A DNA stretch of 64,000 nucleotides, from NCBI RefSeq assembly GCF_030816615.1, contig NZ_JAUSYD010000001.1, positions 1,178,001-1,242,000 of the forward strand, given 5' to 3'. Under the pieces are notes generated by a model that was given only the letters and a program-made list of their open reading frames with translations, searched no databases and was not told where the DNA came from. How positions within the stretch are numbered: the stretch's first letter is position 1; each line of letters starts with the position of its first letter. Positions 26,251-34,152 of the stretch are shown here, one piece after another. Origin of the DNA: Streptomyces sp. B1I3. GTDB taxonomy: Bacteria; Actinomycetota; Actinomycetes; Streptomycetales; Streptomycetaceae. The position numbers and the translations under genes are program-made.

Positions 26251-26425
26251 CGCCTGCGAGGTGAGCTGTCGGGTTCGGACTGGAGATGCCCGGCCGCGGC
26301 GGACGCGACTTGACCCCGAGCCGTCCGGATCTTCCGGTCGGCGGCTTACCTGGTTCCCCCGCTCCTGCCACACGTGGGTGGGTGCGGATTCCGGGCGGCG
26401 GCAGGATTAGGCGTTCCGTCCGGAT
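26251..26425 (-). ncRNA. c-di-AMP (ydaO/yuaA-type) riboswitch
   Basis: On the minus strand the leader has the ydaO-class landmarks in order: GGACGGAACGCCTAATCCTG, then CAGGAGCGGGGGAACCAGG, GGCTCGGGGTCAAGTCGCG, and near the 3' end CCGAACCCGACAGCTCACCT followed by CGCAGGCG. The last block is nearly identical to the signature of actinobacterial ydaO switches. It ends about 17 bases before the ATG of the LysM/M23 gene. Such switches turn wall-hydrolase genes (for example rpfA in Streptomyces) off at high c-di-AMP. Boundaries are approximate. Confidence 0.9.
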
Positions 26426-26820
26426 TGACGGTGACCGTAAGCGAGTCGGGACGCGGGGAACAAGCCACCGGGCGCGGACCGGAATGGGCGCTTCATTTCC
26501 GGTCCCGAATTCCGGTCACACTGCGTGGATTACGGATCTTGGCTTTCCGCGCGACGCCGGGAATACCCATCGGCGCTTCCGCCACACACCGTCACGGATA
26601 TGATCCCGCTCACCTGTGGCCACCCATCTCCCCCATAAGACCGGCATGTTCGGCTAAATGCACCAATACGGACACCTCGACCCGCACTCCGGACAGGCCG
26701 GGGTGCGACGACGCCGGTCGGCCGCGGGCACGACAAGTGCTCGGTGCACCCATGTCGTATCGTCGCGAGCGTGCCCTTCGCCGGCGAGCGGCGCCGGCGC
26801 CAGACACTCCAGGAGTCCTT
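26426..26820. other. Divergent promoter region between the riboswitch gene and the phosphatase
   Basis: There is no gene in this stretch. It must hold the promoter of the riboswitch transcript (minus strand) and that of the phosphatase (plus strand). An inverted repeat GACCGGAA/TTCCGGTC (26477-26484 with 26497-26504) and another TTCCGGTCA just after could be an operator. The stretch around 26590-26670 is less GC-rich than the surroundings. Confidence 0.45.
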
Positions 26821-27636
26821 GTGACGCAGCTGCCAGAGGTTCCGTCGACGACCATCGACATCGAGCTCACCGGTGTCCGTAACTTCCGCGACGTGGGAGG
26901 GCTCCCGACCGTCGACGGCCGCAGGGTGCGCCAGGGGCGCCTCTACCGCAGCGGCCACCTGGCACACGCCACCGAGTCGGACGCCGCCTTCCTCGCCGGT
27001 CTCGGGCTGCACACCGTCTTCGACTTCCGCAACGCCGCCGACCACAAGCTGGACGGCCATGACGTGGAGCTGCCAGGCATCCGGAATGTCAGCATTCCGC
27101 TCTCCGACCCGGCCGACGGAGCCGAGTTCTGGCGCCTGGTGAGGGACGGCAACATCGAGCAGCTTCGCTCGATCCTCGCCGACGGCAAGGGGACGGAACG
27201 GATGATCGCCTCCTACCGGGCCATCATCACGGACCGCACGGCGGAGCACAGCCGCGTGCTGCACGCGCTGGCCGAGGACAGCGTCCCGGCGCTCATGCAC
27301 TGCGCCGCGGGCAAGGACCGGGCCGGACTCTCGATCGCGGTCTCGCTGCTGGCCGTCGGCGTCGAGAAGGAAGCCATCGAGGCCGACTACCTCAAGTCCA
27401 ACGACGCGCACCGCCGCTACAGGATCAGGCGGAGCGACACGTCGTCGGCGGGGATGTCGGACGAGGTGATGGAGCTCCTGAACCCGCTCTTCGGCGCGCG
27501 CCCTGAATACCTCGCCGCCGCCTTCGCCACCATCGAGGAGACCTGGGGCAGCACGGACCGCTACCTCCTGGACGGCCTGAAGCTCTCCCCGGAGACGCGG
27601 GAGAAGCTGCGCGAGCGTCTCGTCGAGGACGCGTAG
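26821..27636 (+). CDS. Tyrosine-protein phosphatase (MptpB/Y_phosphatase3 type)
   Basis: This 271-residue protein starts at GTG 26821 behind CAGGAG. It begins with the family block VRNFRDVGGLPTVDGRRVRQ followed by GRLYRSGHLA, and has the active-site P-loop ALMHCAAGKDRAGLSIAVSL (HCxxGKDRxG, Cys nucleophile and Arg) near residue 160. A C-terminal helical part ends TREKLRERLVEDA. Such enzymes remove phosphate from Tyr (and Ser/Thr or phosphoinositides in MptpB). No signal peptide. It stands alone and is not linked to a kinase here. Confidence 0.9.
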   Translation: MTQLPEVPSTTIDIELTGVRNFRDVGGLPTVDGRRVRQGRLYRSGHLAHATESDAAFLAGLGLHTVFDFRNAADHKLDGHDVELPGIRNVSIPLSDPADGAEFWRLVRDGNIEQLRSILADGKGTERMIASYRAIITDRTAEHSRVLHALAEDSVPALMHCAAGKDRAGLSIAVSLLAVGVEKEAIEADYLKSNDAHRRYRIRRSDTSSAGMSDEVMELLNPLFGARPEYLAAAFATIEETWGSTDRYLLDGLKLSPETREKLRERLVEDA

Positions 27637-27661
27637 CGTCCACGTCCGACCCCGCCCGCCG

Positions 27662-27835
27662 TCAGCCCTTTCCCGCCACGGTGAACAGCAGGAAGAGGAA
27701 GGCCGCGACGACGTGCCCGGCCACCAGGTAGGCGAAGAGCCGGATGATGACACCCCGGGGCATCTTGCGCTCCTGGGTGTCCTGGCCCTTCGGCCGGCGT
27801 GGGGTGAGCGGGTCGTAGTCCTCTGAATCAGACAT
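27662..27835 (-). CDS. DUF6126-like small membrane protein
   Basis: This is a 57-residue protein with a charged first half (MSDSEDYDPLTPRRPKGQ, then ERKMPRG) and one C-terminal membrane helix (LFAYLVAGHVVAAFLFLLFT). It lies 59 bp downstream of the cupin regulator and is read with it, an arrangement I recall for the small DUF6126 family. The function is unknown; co-transcription with the regulator is likely. The start at 27835 follows a GAAGGA-type site. Confidence 0.75.
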   Translation of the reverse strand: MSDSEDYDPLTPRRPKGQDTQERKMPRGVIIRLFAYLVAGHVVAAFLFLLFTVAGKG

Positions 27836-27894
27836 GACAGTCCTTCCTCTCGGCCGCCTGGCCGGGAGAGCGAGTGGGCGGTGCCCGGCAGGGG

Positions 27895-28509
27895 TCAGAA
27901 GCGATGGGTTCCGCTGCCCAGGCACAGCTCCGCGGCGGGGCTCTGCAGCAGCGTGTGGACGAAGAGCAACTGGACGCCCGCACGGTCGAGCGCGGCGATC
28001 CGGTGCGGAGTGAGCGAGTCGAAGTGCGCGCTGTCGCCGGGGTCGAGGTCGTGCACGGTCTCCCCGAGCACGACCCTCAGCCTGCCGTCGAGGACGTACA
28101 GCCACTCCTCGCCCGGGTGGACGCGGACGAGGTCGCCCTGGGCGCCGTACGGGACGCGGACCCGCAGTGCCTGCATGGCGCGACCCGAACCGCCCGCCTG
28201 CCGGTACAGCCAGCCGTCGGCCTCGGCGCCCGCGCCCCCGAGTGGACCGCCCCGGACGATCGCGTCACGTTCGGGCGGCATCTCGCCGAGGAGCTCGGAG
28301 ACCGTCGTACCGTAGATTCTGGCGAGGCCGAGCAGCATGGGCAGCGAAGGCTGCCGGTTGCCGGTCTCCAGGCGGGAGAGGTGGGCCGGGGAGAGCCCGG
28401 CACGCCGGGCGGCGCCCTCCAGGGTGAGACCCCGGTTGCGGCGCAGGTCGCGCAGGCGTGGCGCGATGCCGGGCAGTTCGTCGGCCACTCCTGTGTCAGC
28501 AGGATTCAT
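27895..28509 (-). CDS. XRE-family regulator with C-terminal cupin domain
   Basis: This 204-residue protein has an N-terminal HTH_XRE at about 14-70 (LRDLRRNRGLTLEGAARRAG, then LSPAHLSRLETGNRQPSLPM) and a C-terminal cupin at about 115-190 (LVRVHPGEEWLYVLDGRLRV, then HDLDPGDSAHFDSLTPHRIA). This architecture (PuuR/SutR-like) is typical of repressors that bind a small amine or sulfur ligand. The ATG at 28509 has GGAGG. Three matching half-sites upstream suggest autoregulation. Confidence 0.92.
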   Translation of the reverse strand: MNPADTGVADELPGIAPRLRDLRRNRGLTLEGAARRAGLSPAHLSRLETGNRQPSLPMLLGLARIYGTTVSELLGEMPPERDAIVRGGPLGGAGAEADGWLYRQAGGSGRAMQALRVRVPYGAQGDLVRVHPGEEWLYVLDGRLRVVLGETVHDLDPGDSAHFDSLTPHRIAALDRAGVQLLFVHTLLQSPAAELCLGSGTHRF

Positions 28510-28538
28510 GCCTCCATTGGGCCAGCACCTTTCCTCTG

Positions 28539-28564
28539 AGGCAAATTTCTTGCCTGCGAGGCAA
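28539..28564. promoter_or_regulatory. Triple half-site operator upstream of the cupin regulator
   Basis: Three hexamers lie in alternating orientation: AGGCAA (28539-28544), TTGCCT (28550-28555) and AGGCAA (28559-28564). The last two make the palindrome TTGCCTGCGAGGCAA. The cluster lies 30-55 bp before the regulator start, where an autorepressor would bind. Binding by this regulator is inference. Confidence 0.65.
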
Positions 28565-28628
28565 AGCGCGGGAGCGGTGTGGCGTCCAAGGGGCGCGGGG
28601 TCCGGCGAAGATCCGTGGGAAGCGGTCC

Positions 28629-30026
28629 TCAGCGGTTGCCGACGGCCTGTTTCACCAGTGTCCTGCCGAAGTCCCACATCAGTCCGCCGCCGTTGTGCGC
28701 GTCGTCCATCACGGCCGTGAAGGCGGTCACGAAGCGGTCCACCTCGGGCTCCCCGATGACCAGCGGAGGGATCAGTTTGATCACCTCCAGATGATCGCCG
28801 GAGACCTGCGTGAGGATGCGGTGCTTCTGCAGCAGCGGCACGACGACCATCTGCGCGAAGAGCCCCTTCCGTGCCGCTTGCAGCATCGCCCACCGGCTGC
28901 GGAGTTTCAGCGAGGACGGCCGTCCGAACTCGATGCCGATCATCAGCCCGCGCCCCCGCACCTCGTGCAGCAGCTCGTAGCGGCCGACGAGCTCGGCGAG
29001 CCGCTCCCGCAGCAGGTCGCCGGTGCGGCGGGCGTTCGCGACGGTTCCCTCGTCGTCCATCACCGACAGCACCGCGAGCCCGGCCGCCATGGCCTGGGCG
29101 TTGGCCCCGAAGCTCGCGGAGTGGACGAGGACCCGGTCCATGGAGGAGTAGACGCGCTTGAAGATCCAGTCCTTGCCGAGGGTCGCCCCGACCGGCACGT
29201 ATCCGCCGGAGAGCGCCTTGGCGACACAGAGCAGATCGGGCTCCACCCCCTCCTCGTGCTGGTACGCGTAGAAGTCGCCGGTCCTGCCGAGGCCCGTCTG
29301 GACCTCGTCCGCGATGAGCACCGCCTTGTGGCGGTGCAGCAGTTCCTGCGCGGCCCGCAGGAAGCCGGGCGGCGAGGCGTGGACGCCCTTGCCCTGGATG
29401 GGCTCGACGACGAGCCCCGCCACGTCACCGTGCTTCAGTTCGCGCCGCAGGGCGTCGAGGTCGCCGAGCCGGATCGCCGTGTCGGGCAGCAGGGGTGCGA
29501 ACCCGTCCCGGAACCCCGCCTCGCCGTTGACGGAGAGCGAGCCGGTCGTCAGCCCGTGGAAGGCGTGGGTGCAGTAGAGGATGCGCGGCTTGCCGGTGGC
29601 GTACCGGGCGAATTTCAGCGCGGTCTCGACCGCCTCGGTGCCGCTGTTGCCGAAGAACACCCGGTCCAGGTGCGGACTGTGCTCCAGCAGCTTCTCGGCC
29701 AGCAGTCCGGGCAGCGGCTGGCAGTCGAAGCGGGTCAGGTCGGCGAGCGAGGCGTCGAGGACGTCGTGGAGCGCCCTGCGCACGACGGGATGGTGCCTGC
29801 CGAGCCCCATCACCCCGAAGCCGGCGAGCATGTCGAGGTAGTCGTTGCCTTCCGCGTCCCAGAAGTACGCGCCCTCGGCCCGCTCGTAGACCTTGTCGAA
29901 GCCGATGGTGCGGAGCATGCGCGGCAGCTGGTGGTTGAGGTGGCGGGTGTGCAGGTCGTAGCGTTCCGCGCCGCGCTCGGCGAGGAGCCGCGTCAGGTCG
30001 AAGCCCTCCGGACGGTCGTTGCTCAT
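28629..30026 (-). CDS. Class III aminotransferase of the hopanoid operon (HpnO-like)
   Basis: This 465-residue PLP-dependent aminotransferase has [40 protein letters not shown] and the PLP-lysine region [20 protein letters not shown]. In other bacteria an HpnO-type class III aminotransferase converts an aldehyde derived from ribosylhopane to aminobacteriohopanetriol, and the position at the end of a hopanoid operon fits that role. Its ATG overlaps the dxs stop as ATGA, so the two are coupled. It is the last gene; what follows is the cupin-regulator region. Confidence 0.88.
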   Translation of the reverse strand: MSNDRPEGFDLTRLLAERGAERYDLHTRHLNHQLPRMLRTIGFDKVYERAEGAYFWDAEGNDYLDMLAGFGVMGLGRHHPVVRRALHDVLDASLADLTRFDCQPLPGLLAEKLLEHSPHLDRVFFGNSGTEAVETALKFARYATGKPRILYCTHAFHGLTTGSLSVNGEAGFRDGFAPLLPDTAIRLGDLDALRRELKHGDVAGLVVEPIQGKGVHASPPGFLRAAQELLHRHKAVLIADEVQTGLGRTGDFYAYQHEEGVEPDLLCVAKALSGGYVPVGATLGKDWIFKRVYSSMDRVLVHSASFGANAQAMAAGLAVLSVMDDEGTVANARRTGDLLRERLAELVGRYELLHEVRGRGLMIGIEFGRPSSLKLRSRWAMLQAARKGLFAQMVVVPLLQKHRILTQVSGDHLEVIKLIPPLVIGEPEVDRFVTAFTAVMDDAHNGGGLMWDFGRTLVKQAVGNR

Positions 30027-31933
30027 GCTCCGCTTCCCTTCCGCACGTCCCGCTCCCCCGCTGCCCCGAGACGGGCCAGCGACTCCCCGATCCGTCCGGC
30101 GATCTCCACCGGCGTGAGCCCGATGTCGGCGAGGACCTCGGCGCGACCGGCATGCGCGAGGAACTGCTCGGGGATGCCGAACGTCCGCAACGGTACGTCG
30201 ACCTCCGCGTCCCGCAGCGCCTGACCGATCGCCGAACCGACGCCGCCCGCACGGCTGTTGTCCTCCACCACCGCGACCAGCCGGTGCTCCGCGGCGAGGG
30301 CGGGCAGGTGCGCGTCGACGGGTCTGACCCAGCGCGGATCGACGACGGTGCAGCGGACGCCGGCTCCGGCGAGCAGGTCGGCGGCCTGCAGGCAGAGGGA
30401 GGCCATCACCCCGACCGCCACGAACAGCACGTCGGGGTCCGCCGACCTGTGCAGGACGTCCATGCCGCCGATCCGGCCGACGGCCGCGACCGGCTCCCCC
30501 ACCGACTCCTTGGGGAAGCGGATCACCGTCGGGGCGTCGTCGACCTCCACGGCCTCACGCAGCTCCTCGCGCAGCCGGTCGGCGTCGCGCGGGGCGGCGA
30601 TCCGGAGACCGGGGACGACCTGGAGCAGGGACATGTCCCACACGCCGTTGTGCGAGGGGCCGTCGACCCCCGTGACACCGGCCCGGTCCAGGACGAACGT
30701 CACGCCGCACCGGTGCAGGGCGACATCCATCAGCAACTGGTCGAACGCCCGGTTGAGGAAGGTCGCGTAGACGGCGACGACCGGGTGCAGTCCGCCGGTG
30801 GCGAGCCCGGCCGCGGAGACGGCCGCGTGCTGCTCGGCGATCCCGACGTCCCAGACCCGGTCGGGGAACCGCTCGGCGAACCGGGTCAGCCCGACGGGGT
30901 GCAGCATCGCCGCGGTGATCGCGACGACGTCGGGGCGCTCCTCACCGATCGCCGCGATCTCGTCGCCGAACACCGAGGTCCAGGAGGGTGCCGCGGGTAC
31001 CACGAGCGGTTCGCAGGTCAGCGGGTCCATCGCGCCCACGGTGTGGAAGCGGTCGGCATCGTCCGCCAGGGCGGGCGGGTAGCCCCGCCCCTTCTCGGTG
31101 ATGCAGTGCACCAGGACCGGACCGTGGAAGCGTTTCGCCCGGTGCAGGGCGGACTCGACCGCGGCCGTGTCGTGCCCGTCGACCGGACCGACGTACTTGA
31201 GCCCCAGGTCCTCGAACAGGCCCTGCGGCGCGAAGGTGTCCTTGAACCCCTTCTTGGCCCCGTGCAGTGACCCGTACAGCGGCTGACCGATGACGGGTGT
31301 CTGCTGGAGGACGCCTTTGCCCCAGGACAGGAAGCGCTCGTACCCGTCCGTGGTACGCAGGGTGGCGAGGTGGTTCGCGAGGCCGCCGATGGTCGGGGCG
31401 TACGAGCGCTCGTTGTCGTTCACCACGATGATCAGCGGGCGGTTCCTGGCGGCGGCGATGTTGTTCAGCGCCTCCCAGGCCATCCCGCCCGTCAGCGCCC
31501 CGTCGCCGATGACGGCGACGACGTGGTGGGGCCGGCCCAGTAGCTCGCCGGCCTTGGCGAGTCCGTCGGCCCAGCCCAGCACGGTCGAGGCGTGGGAGTT
31601 CTCGATGACGTCGTGCTCCGACTCCTCGCGCGAGGGGTAGCCGGAGAGGCCGCCCTTGCTGCGCAGCTTGGAGAAGTCCTGGCGTCCGGTCAGGAGCTTG
31701 TGGACGTAGCTCTGGTGTCCGGTGTCCCACAGGATGCGGTCCGCGGGCGAGTCGAAGGCCCGGTGCAGAGCGACGGTGAGTTCGACCACCCCGAGGTTGG
31801 GGCCGAGGTGGCCCCCCGTTCTCGTCACGGCCCCGACGAGGAACGTCCTGATCTCGTCGGCGAGTTCGCCCAGCTCCGGTCGGCTCAGCCCCTTGAGATC
31901 CTTCGGCCCCTTGATGGTTTCCAGTATGGTCAC
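30023..31933 (-). CDS. dxs: 1-deoxy-D-xylulose-5-phosphate synthase (Dxs), hopanoid-operon copy
   Basis: This is a 636-residue protein of normal Dxs length. Landmarks: [20 protein letters not shown], the TPP motif [16 protein letters not shown] near residue 155, then [15 protein letters not shown], the transketolase block [20 protein letters not shown] near 430, and [11 protein letters not shown] near the C-terminus. It makes DXP from pyruvate and glyceraldehyde-3-phosphate, the first step of the MEP pathway. A second dxs elsewhere in the genome is likely, as in other Streptomyces. Its location between hpnH and the aminotransferase suggests boosted precursor supply for hopanoids. GTG start. 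Confidence 0.95.
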   Translation of the reverse strand: MTILETIKGPKDLKGLSRPELGELADEIRTFLVGAVTRTGGHLGPNLGVVELTVALHRAFDSPADRILWDTGHQSYVHKLLTGRQDFSKLRSKGGLSGYPSREESEHDVIENSHASTVLGWADGLAKAGELLGRPHHVVAVIGDGALTGGMAWEALNNIAAARNRPLIIVVNDNERSYAPTIGGLANHLATLRTTDGYERFLSWGKGVLQQTPVIGQPLYGSLHGAKKGFKDTFAPQGLFEDLGLKYVGPVDGHDTAAVESALHRAKRFHGPVLVHCITEKGRGYPPALADDADRFHTVGAMDPLTCEPLVVPAAPSWTSVFGDEIAAIGEERPDVVAITAAMLHPVGLTRFAERFPDRVWDVGIAEQHAAVSAAGLATGGLHPVVAVYATFLNRAFDQLLMDVALHRCGVTFVLDRAGVTGVDGPSHNGVWDMSLLQVVPGLRIAAPRDADRLREELREAVEVDDAPTVIRFPKESVGEPVAAVGRIGGMDVLHRSADPDVLFVAVGVMASLCLQAADLLAGAGVRCTVVDPRWVRPVDAHLPALAAEHRLVAVVEDNSRAGGVGSAIGQALRDAEVDVPLRTFGIPEQFLAHAGRAEVLADIGLTPVEIAGRIGESLARLGAAGERDVRKGSGA

Positions 31934-31972
31934 GCCTCGGGCCCCCTCTCTGGTCCTGTCTTCGGCTCACGG

Positions 31973-32340
31973 TCACGGCCGGGCCCCGGAAGGGGCTCCT
32001 GCCTCCTTCGTGCCGTCGGCGCTCTTCATGGCTTCCTCGACGAGGGCCTCCACGATCTTCGGCTCCGGGCCGGTCCTGACGGTCTCGCCCTTCACGAAGA
32101 TCTGCCCCTTGCCGTTGCCCGGGGCCACACCCGGATCCGCCTCACCGGGACCGACGACCGCACAGCCCGCCGAGGCGACCCGCGGCGGTACCTCCACGAC
32201 ACGATCTCCGGACGCCGCTGCTCCGGATGCGGCGCCCGCAGAATCCGCGGCCCGACCGTGGCCTCCTCCGCCGGCGGAGCCGACGGCGAGACCCGGATCG
32301 TGTGCGAGGTCGCCACCGACAGCGGCGCGCAGGACGCCAC
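31973..32340 (-). pseudogene. ispG: Decayed ispG (HMB-PP synthase) relic in the hopanoid operon
   Basis: On the minus strand the upstream part reads [20 protein letters not shown] followed by EQRRPEIVS, which is the IspG region before the Fe-S CPSC motif. After a deletion and frame change it resumes [20 protein letters not shown], then [17 protein letters not shown] and [12 protein letters not shown], the IspG C-terminus (normally MGCVVNGPGE...[12 protein letters not shown]). The N-terminal barrel of about 270 residues and the first two Fe-S cysteines are missing, so it is dead. Its position between hpnH and dxs is where I recall a second ispG in other Streptomyces hopanoid operons. A working ispG must exist elsewhere. 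Confidence 0.85.
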
Positions 32341-32468
32341 CGCCGAGGTGATCGCCCCCTGGGACGCCGGACCCGGCCCGGACGCGCCGCGAGGGGCGGC
32401 GCACCGCGAGCGGCCGGGCCGGCGGCCCGGGGAGGCCCGGTGCGACCGGTCCTCCGCGGGTCACGACG

Positions 32469-33488
32469 TCACCGGTTCCCTCCGATGGTCTCCCGTGCGG
32501 CGCGCAGGGACTCCTTCAGCGACCCCATGGTGGCGAGGACTGCGGTGGGCTCGTATCCGCAGTGCGCCATGCAGTTGGCACAGCGCGGGTCCTTGCCACG
32601 GCCGTACTTGTCCCAGTCGGTCTCCTCGATGAGCTCGCGGTACGTGGGGACGTAACCGTCGCTCATCAGGTAGCAGGGCCGCTGCCAGCCGAAGAGGGAG
32701 TAGTTCGGGATGGCCCAGGCGGTGCACGGGAAGTCCGCCTTGCCCTCCAGGAAGTCCAGGAAGAGCGGGGAGTGGTTGAGCCGCCAGCGGGCCCGGTTGC
32801 CGCCCGCGAACGACTTCTTGAAGAGTTCGCGGGTCTGCTCGACGCCCAGGAAGTGCTCCTGGTCGGGTGCCTTCTCGTAGGCGTAGGCGGGCGAGATCAT
32901 CATCTCGTCGACCTGGAGCTCGTCGTTGAGGTAGTTGAGGACCTCGATGACGGTCTGCGGGGTGTCCGTGTTGAAGAAGGTGGAGTTGGTCGTGACGCGG
33001 AACCCACGCCGCTTGGCCTCCTTCATCGCCTCCACCGCCTCGTCGAAGACGCCCTCCTTGGCGACCGACTCGTCGTGCCGCTCGCGCAGTCCGTCGATGT
33101 GCACCGCGAAGGCGAAGTAGGGCGAAGGGGTGAACTTCTCGAGCTTCTTGCGCATCAGCATGGCGTTGGTGCACAGGAACACGTATTTCTTCTTCGCCAC
33201 CAACTGACGCACGATCTCGTCGATCTGAGGGTGCATCAGGGGCTCGCCGCCGGCGATGGACACCATCGGGGCACCTGATTCGAGCACTGCCCCGACCGCC
33301 TGCGCGACCGGCATGCGCTGCTTGAGCACCCCGGCCGGGTGCTGGATCTTCCCACATCCCTCGCACGCCAGGTTGCAGGCGAACAGGGGTTCCAGCTCGA
33401 CAATCAGCGGGAACTTGTCCCGCTTGCGGATCTTCTGTTCGATGAGATACGTCGCAACCTTGATGGACTGACGGAGCGGCATGGCCAT
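32469..33488 (-). CDS. hpnH: Adenosyl-hopene transferase HpnH (radical SAM)
   Basis: This 339-residue protein has the radical-SAM site [10 protein letters not shown] near residue 38 (CxxxCxxC), [20 protein letters not shown] as the SAM-binding block, and a C-terminal cysteine-rich [18 protein letters not shown] typical of HpnH. The enzyme joins the adenosyl radical to diploptene, giving adenosylhopane. The ATG at 33488 has a perfect GGAGGTGA. It is 6 bp from hpnG. Length and motifs are normal. Confidence 0.95.
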   Translation of the reverse strand: MAMPLRQSIKVATYLIEQKIRKRDKFPLIVELEPLFACNLACEGCGKIQHPAGVLKQRMPVAQAVGAVLESGAPMVSIAGGEPLMHPQIDEIVRQLVAKKKYVFLCTNAMLMRKKLEKFTPSPYFAFAVHIDGLRERHDESVAKEGVFDEAVEAMKEAKRRGFRVTTNSTFFNTDTPQTVIEVLNYLNDELQVDEMMISPAYAYEKAPDQEHFLGVEQTRELFKKSFAGGNRARWRLNHSPLFLDFLEGKADFPCTAWAIPNYSLFGWQRPCYLMSDGYVPTYRELIEETDWDKYGRGKDPRCANCMAHCGYEPTAVLATMGSLKESLRAARETIGGNR

Positions 33489-33494
33489 CTGGGC

Positions 33495-34148
33495 TCACCT
33501 CCTGGGGAGCAGCAAAGATCGGTGCCATTCATGGAAAGCGGGAAGCACGGCACGGAGAACGCGGAATGCCGATATTCCACCGCGGACCGTGCCGATGCGG
33601 ACGAGCTCATGCTCTGGAGCGTCCACGACCACCCGTACGGCCGCAACCGGGCGTGGCCCGGTCCGTACGGCGGTGCGAAGTGTGGCGGCGGACTCCATGT
33701 CCACCGCGACGGCCCCGGTCGCCCGCAGCCCGGCACGCTCGGCTCCGCGGACGACATGGTCCGAGCCGGCGAGCGGACCGGTGTGGACGGTACTTCCGGG
33801 CACCACCCTGGTCAGTGCGTCGACCAGCAGGCCGGCCCCGGTGCAGGCCGTGGTGCCCGCGGCGTCCCGCGTCTCCTCGGCCACCACCAGGTCACCGGGG
33901 TGCATGCCCGGGGCCAGCCCGGCACAGAAGCCGGAGGCGATGACCGCGGCGCCCCCCGTCCCCTGCCTTCCCAGTGCGTCGCGGACCGCCTTCTCGGCCG
34001 CCCTGGGACCCATCCCGGTCCTCACGACGGTCACGGGGCCCGGGCCGCCGCCGGCCCTGCCGGTGCGCAGGGCCAGTCGCTCGATACCGAGTGCGCAGGC
34101 GATCAGGAGCGGCAGGGCGGGACCGGGCGGCTCCTGGGCATCGCCCAT
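33495..34148 (-). CDS. hpnG: HpnG-type adenosylhopane nucleosidase/phosphorylase
   Basis: This is a 217-residue protein of the nucleoside-phosphorylase fold: LIACALGIERLALRTG at the N-terminus, VVRTGMGPRAAEKAV, VIASGFCAGLAPGMHPGDLV (phosphate/ribose region) and AVDMESAATLRTAVRTG (purine-binding). HpnG removes adenine from adenosylhopane to give (phospho)ribosylhopane. The gene follows shc by 4 bp and precedes hpnH, the order expected for side-chain synthesis. Start at ATG 34148, with a G-rich site inside the end of shc. Confidence 0.88.
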   Translation of the reverse strand: MGDAQEPPGPALPLLIACALGIERLALRTGRAGGGPGPVTVVRTGMGPRAAEKAVRDALGRQGTGGAAVIASGFCAGLAPGMHPGDLVVAEETRDAAGTTACTGAGLLVDALTRVVPGSTVHTGPLAGSDHVVRGAERAGLRATGAVAVDMESAATLRTAVRTGPRPVAAVRVVVDAPEHELVRIGTVRGGISAFRVLRAVLPAFHEWHRSLLLPRR

Positions 34149-34152
34149 CGCT

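Noticed and set aside
31722..32351. Plus-strand open frames across the hpnH-dxs spacer
   Set aside because: The minus strand holds recognisable IspG pieces here, so the plus-strand frames are shadows.
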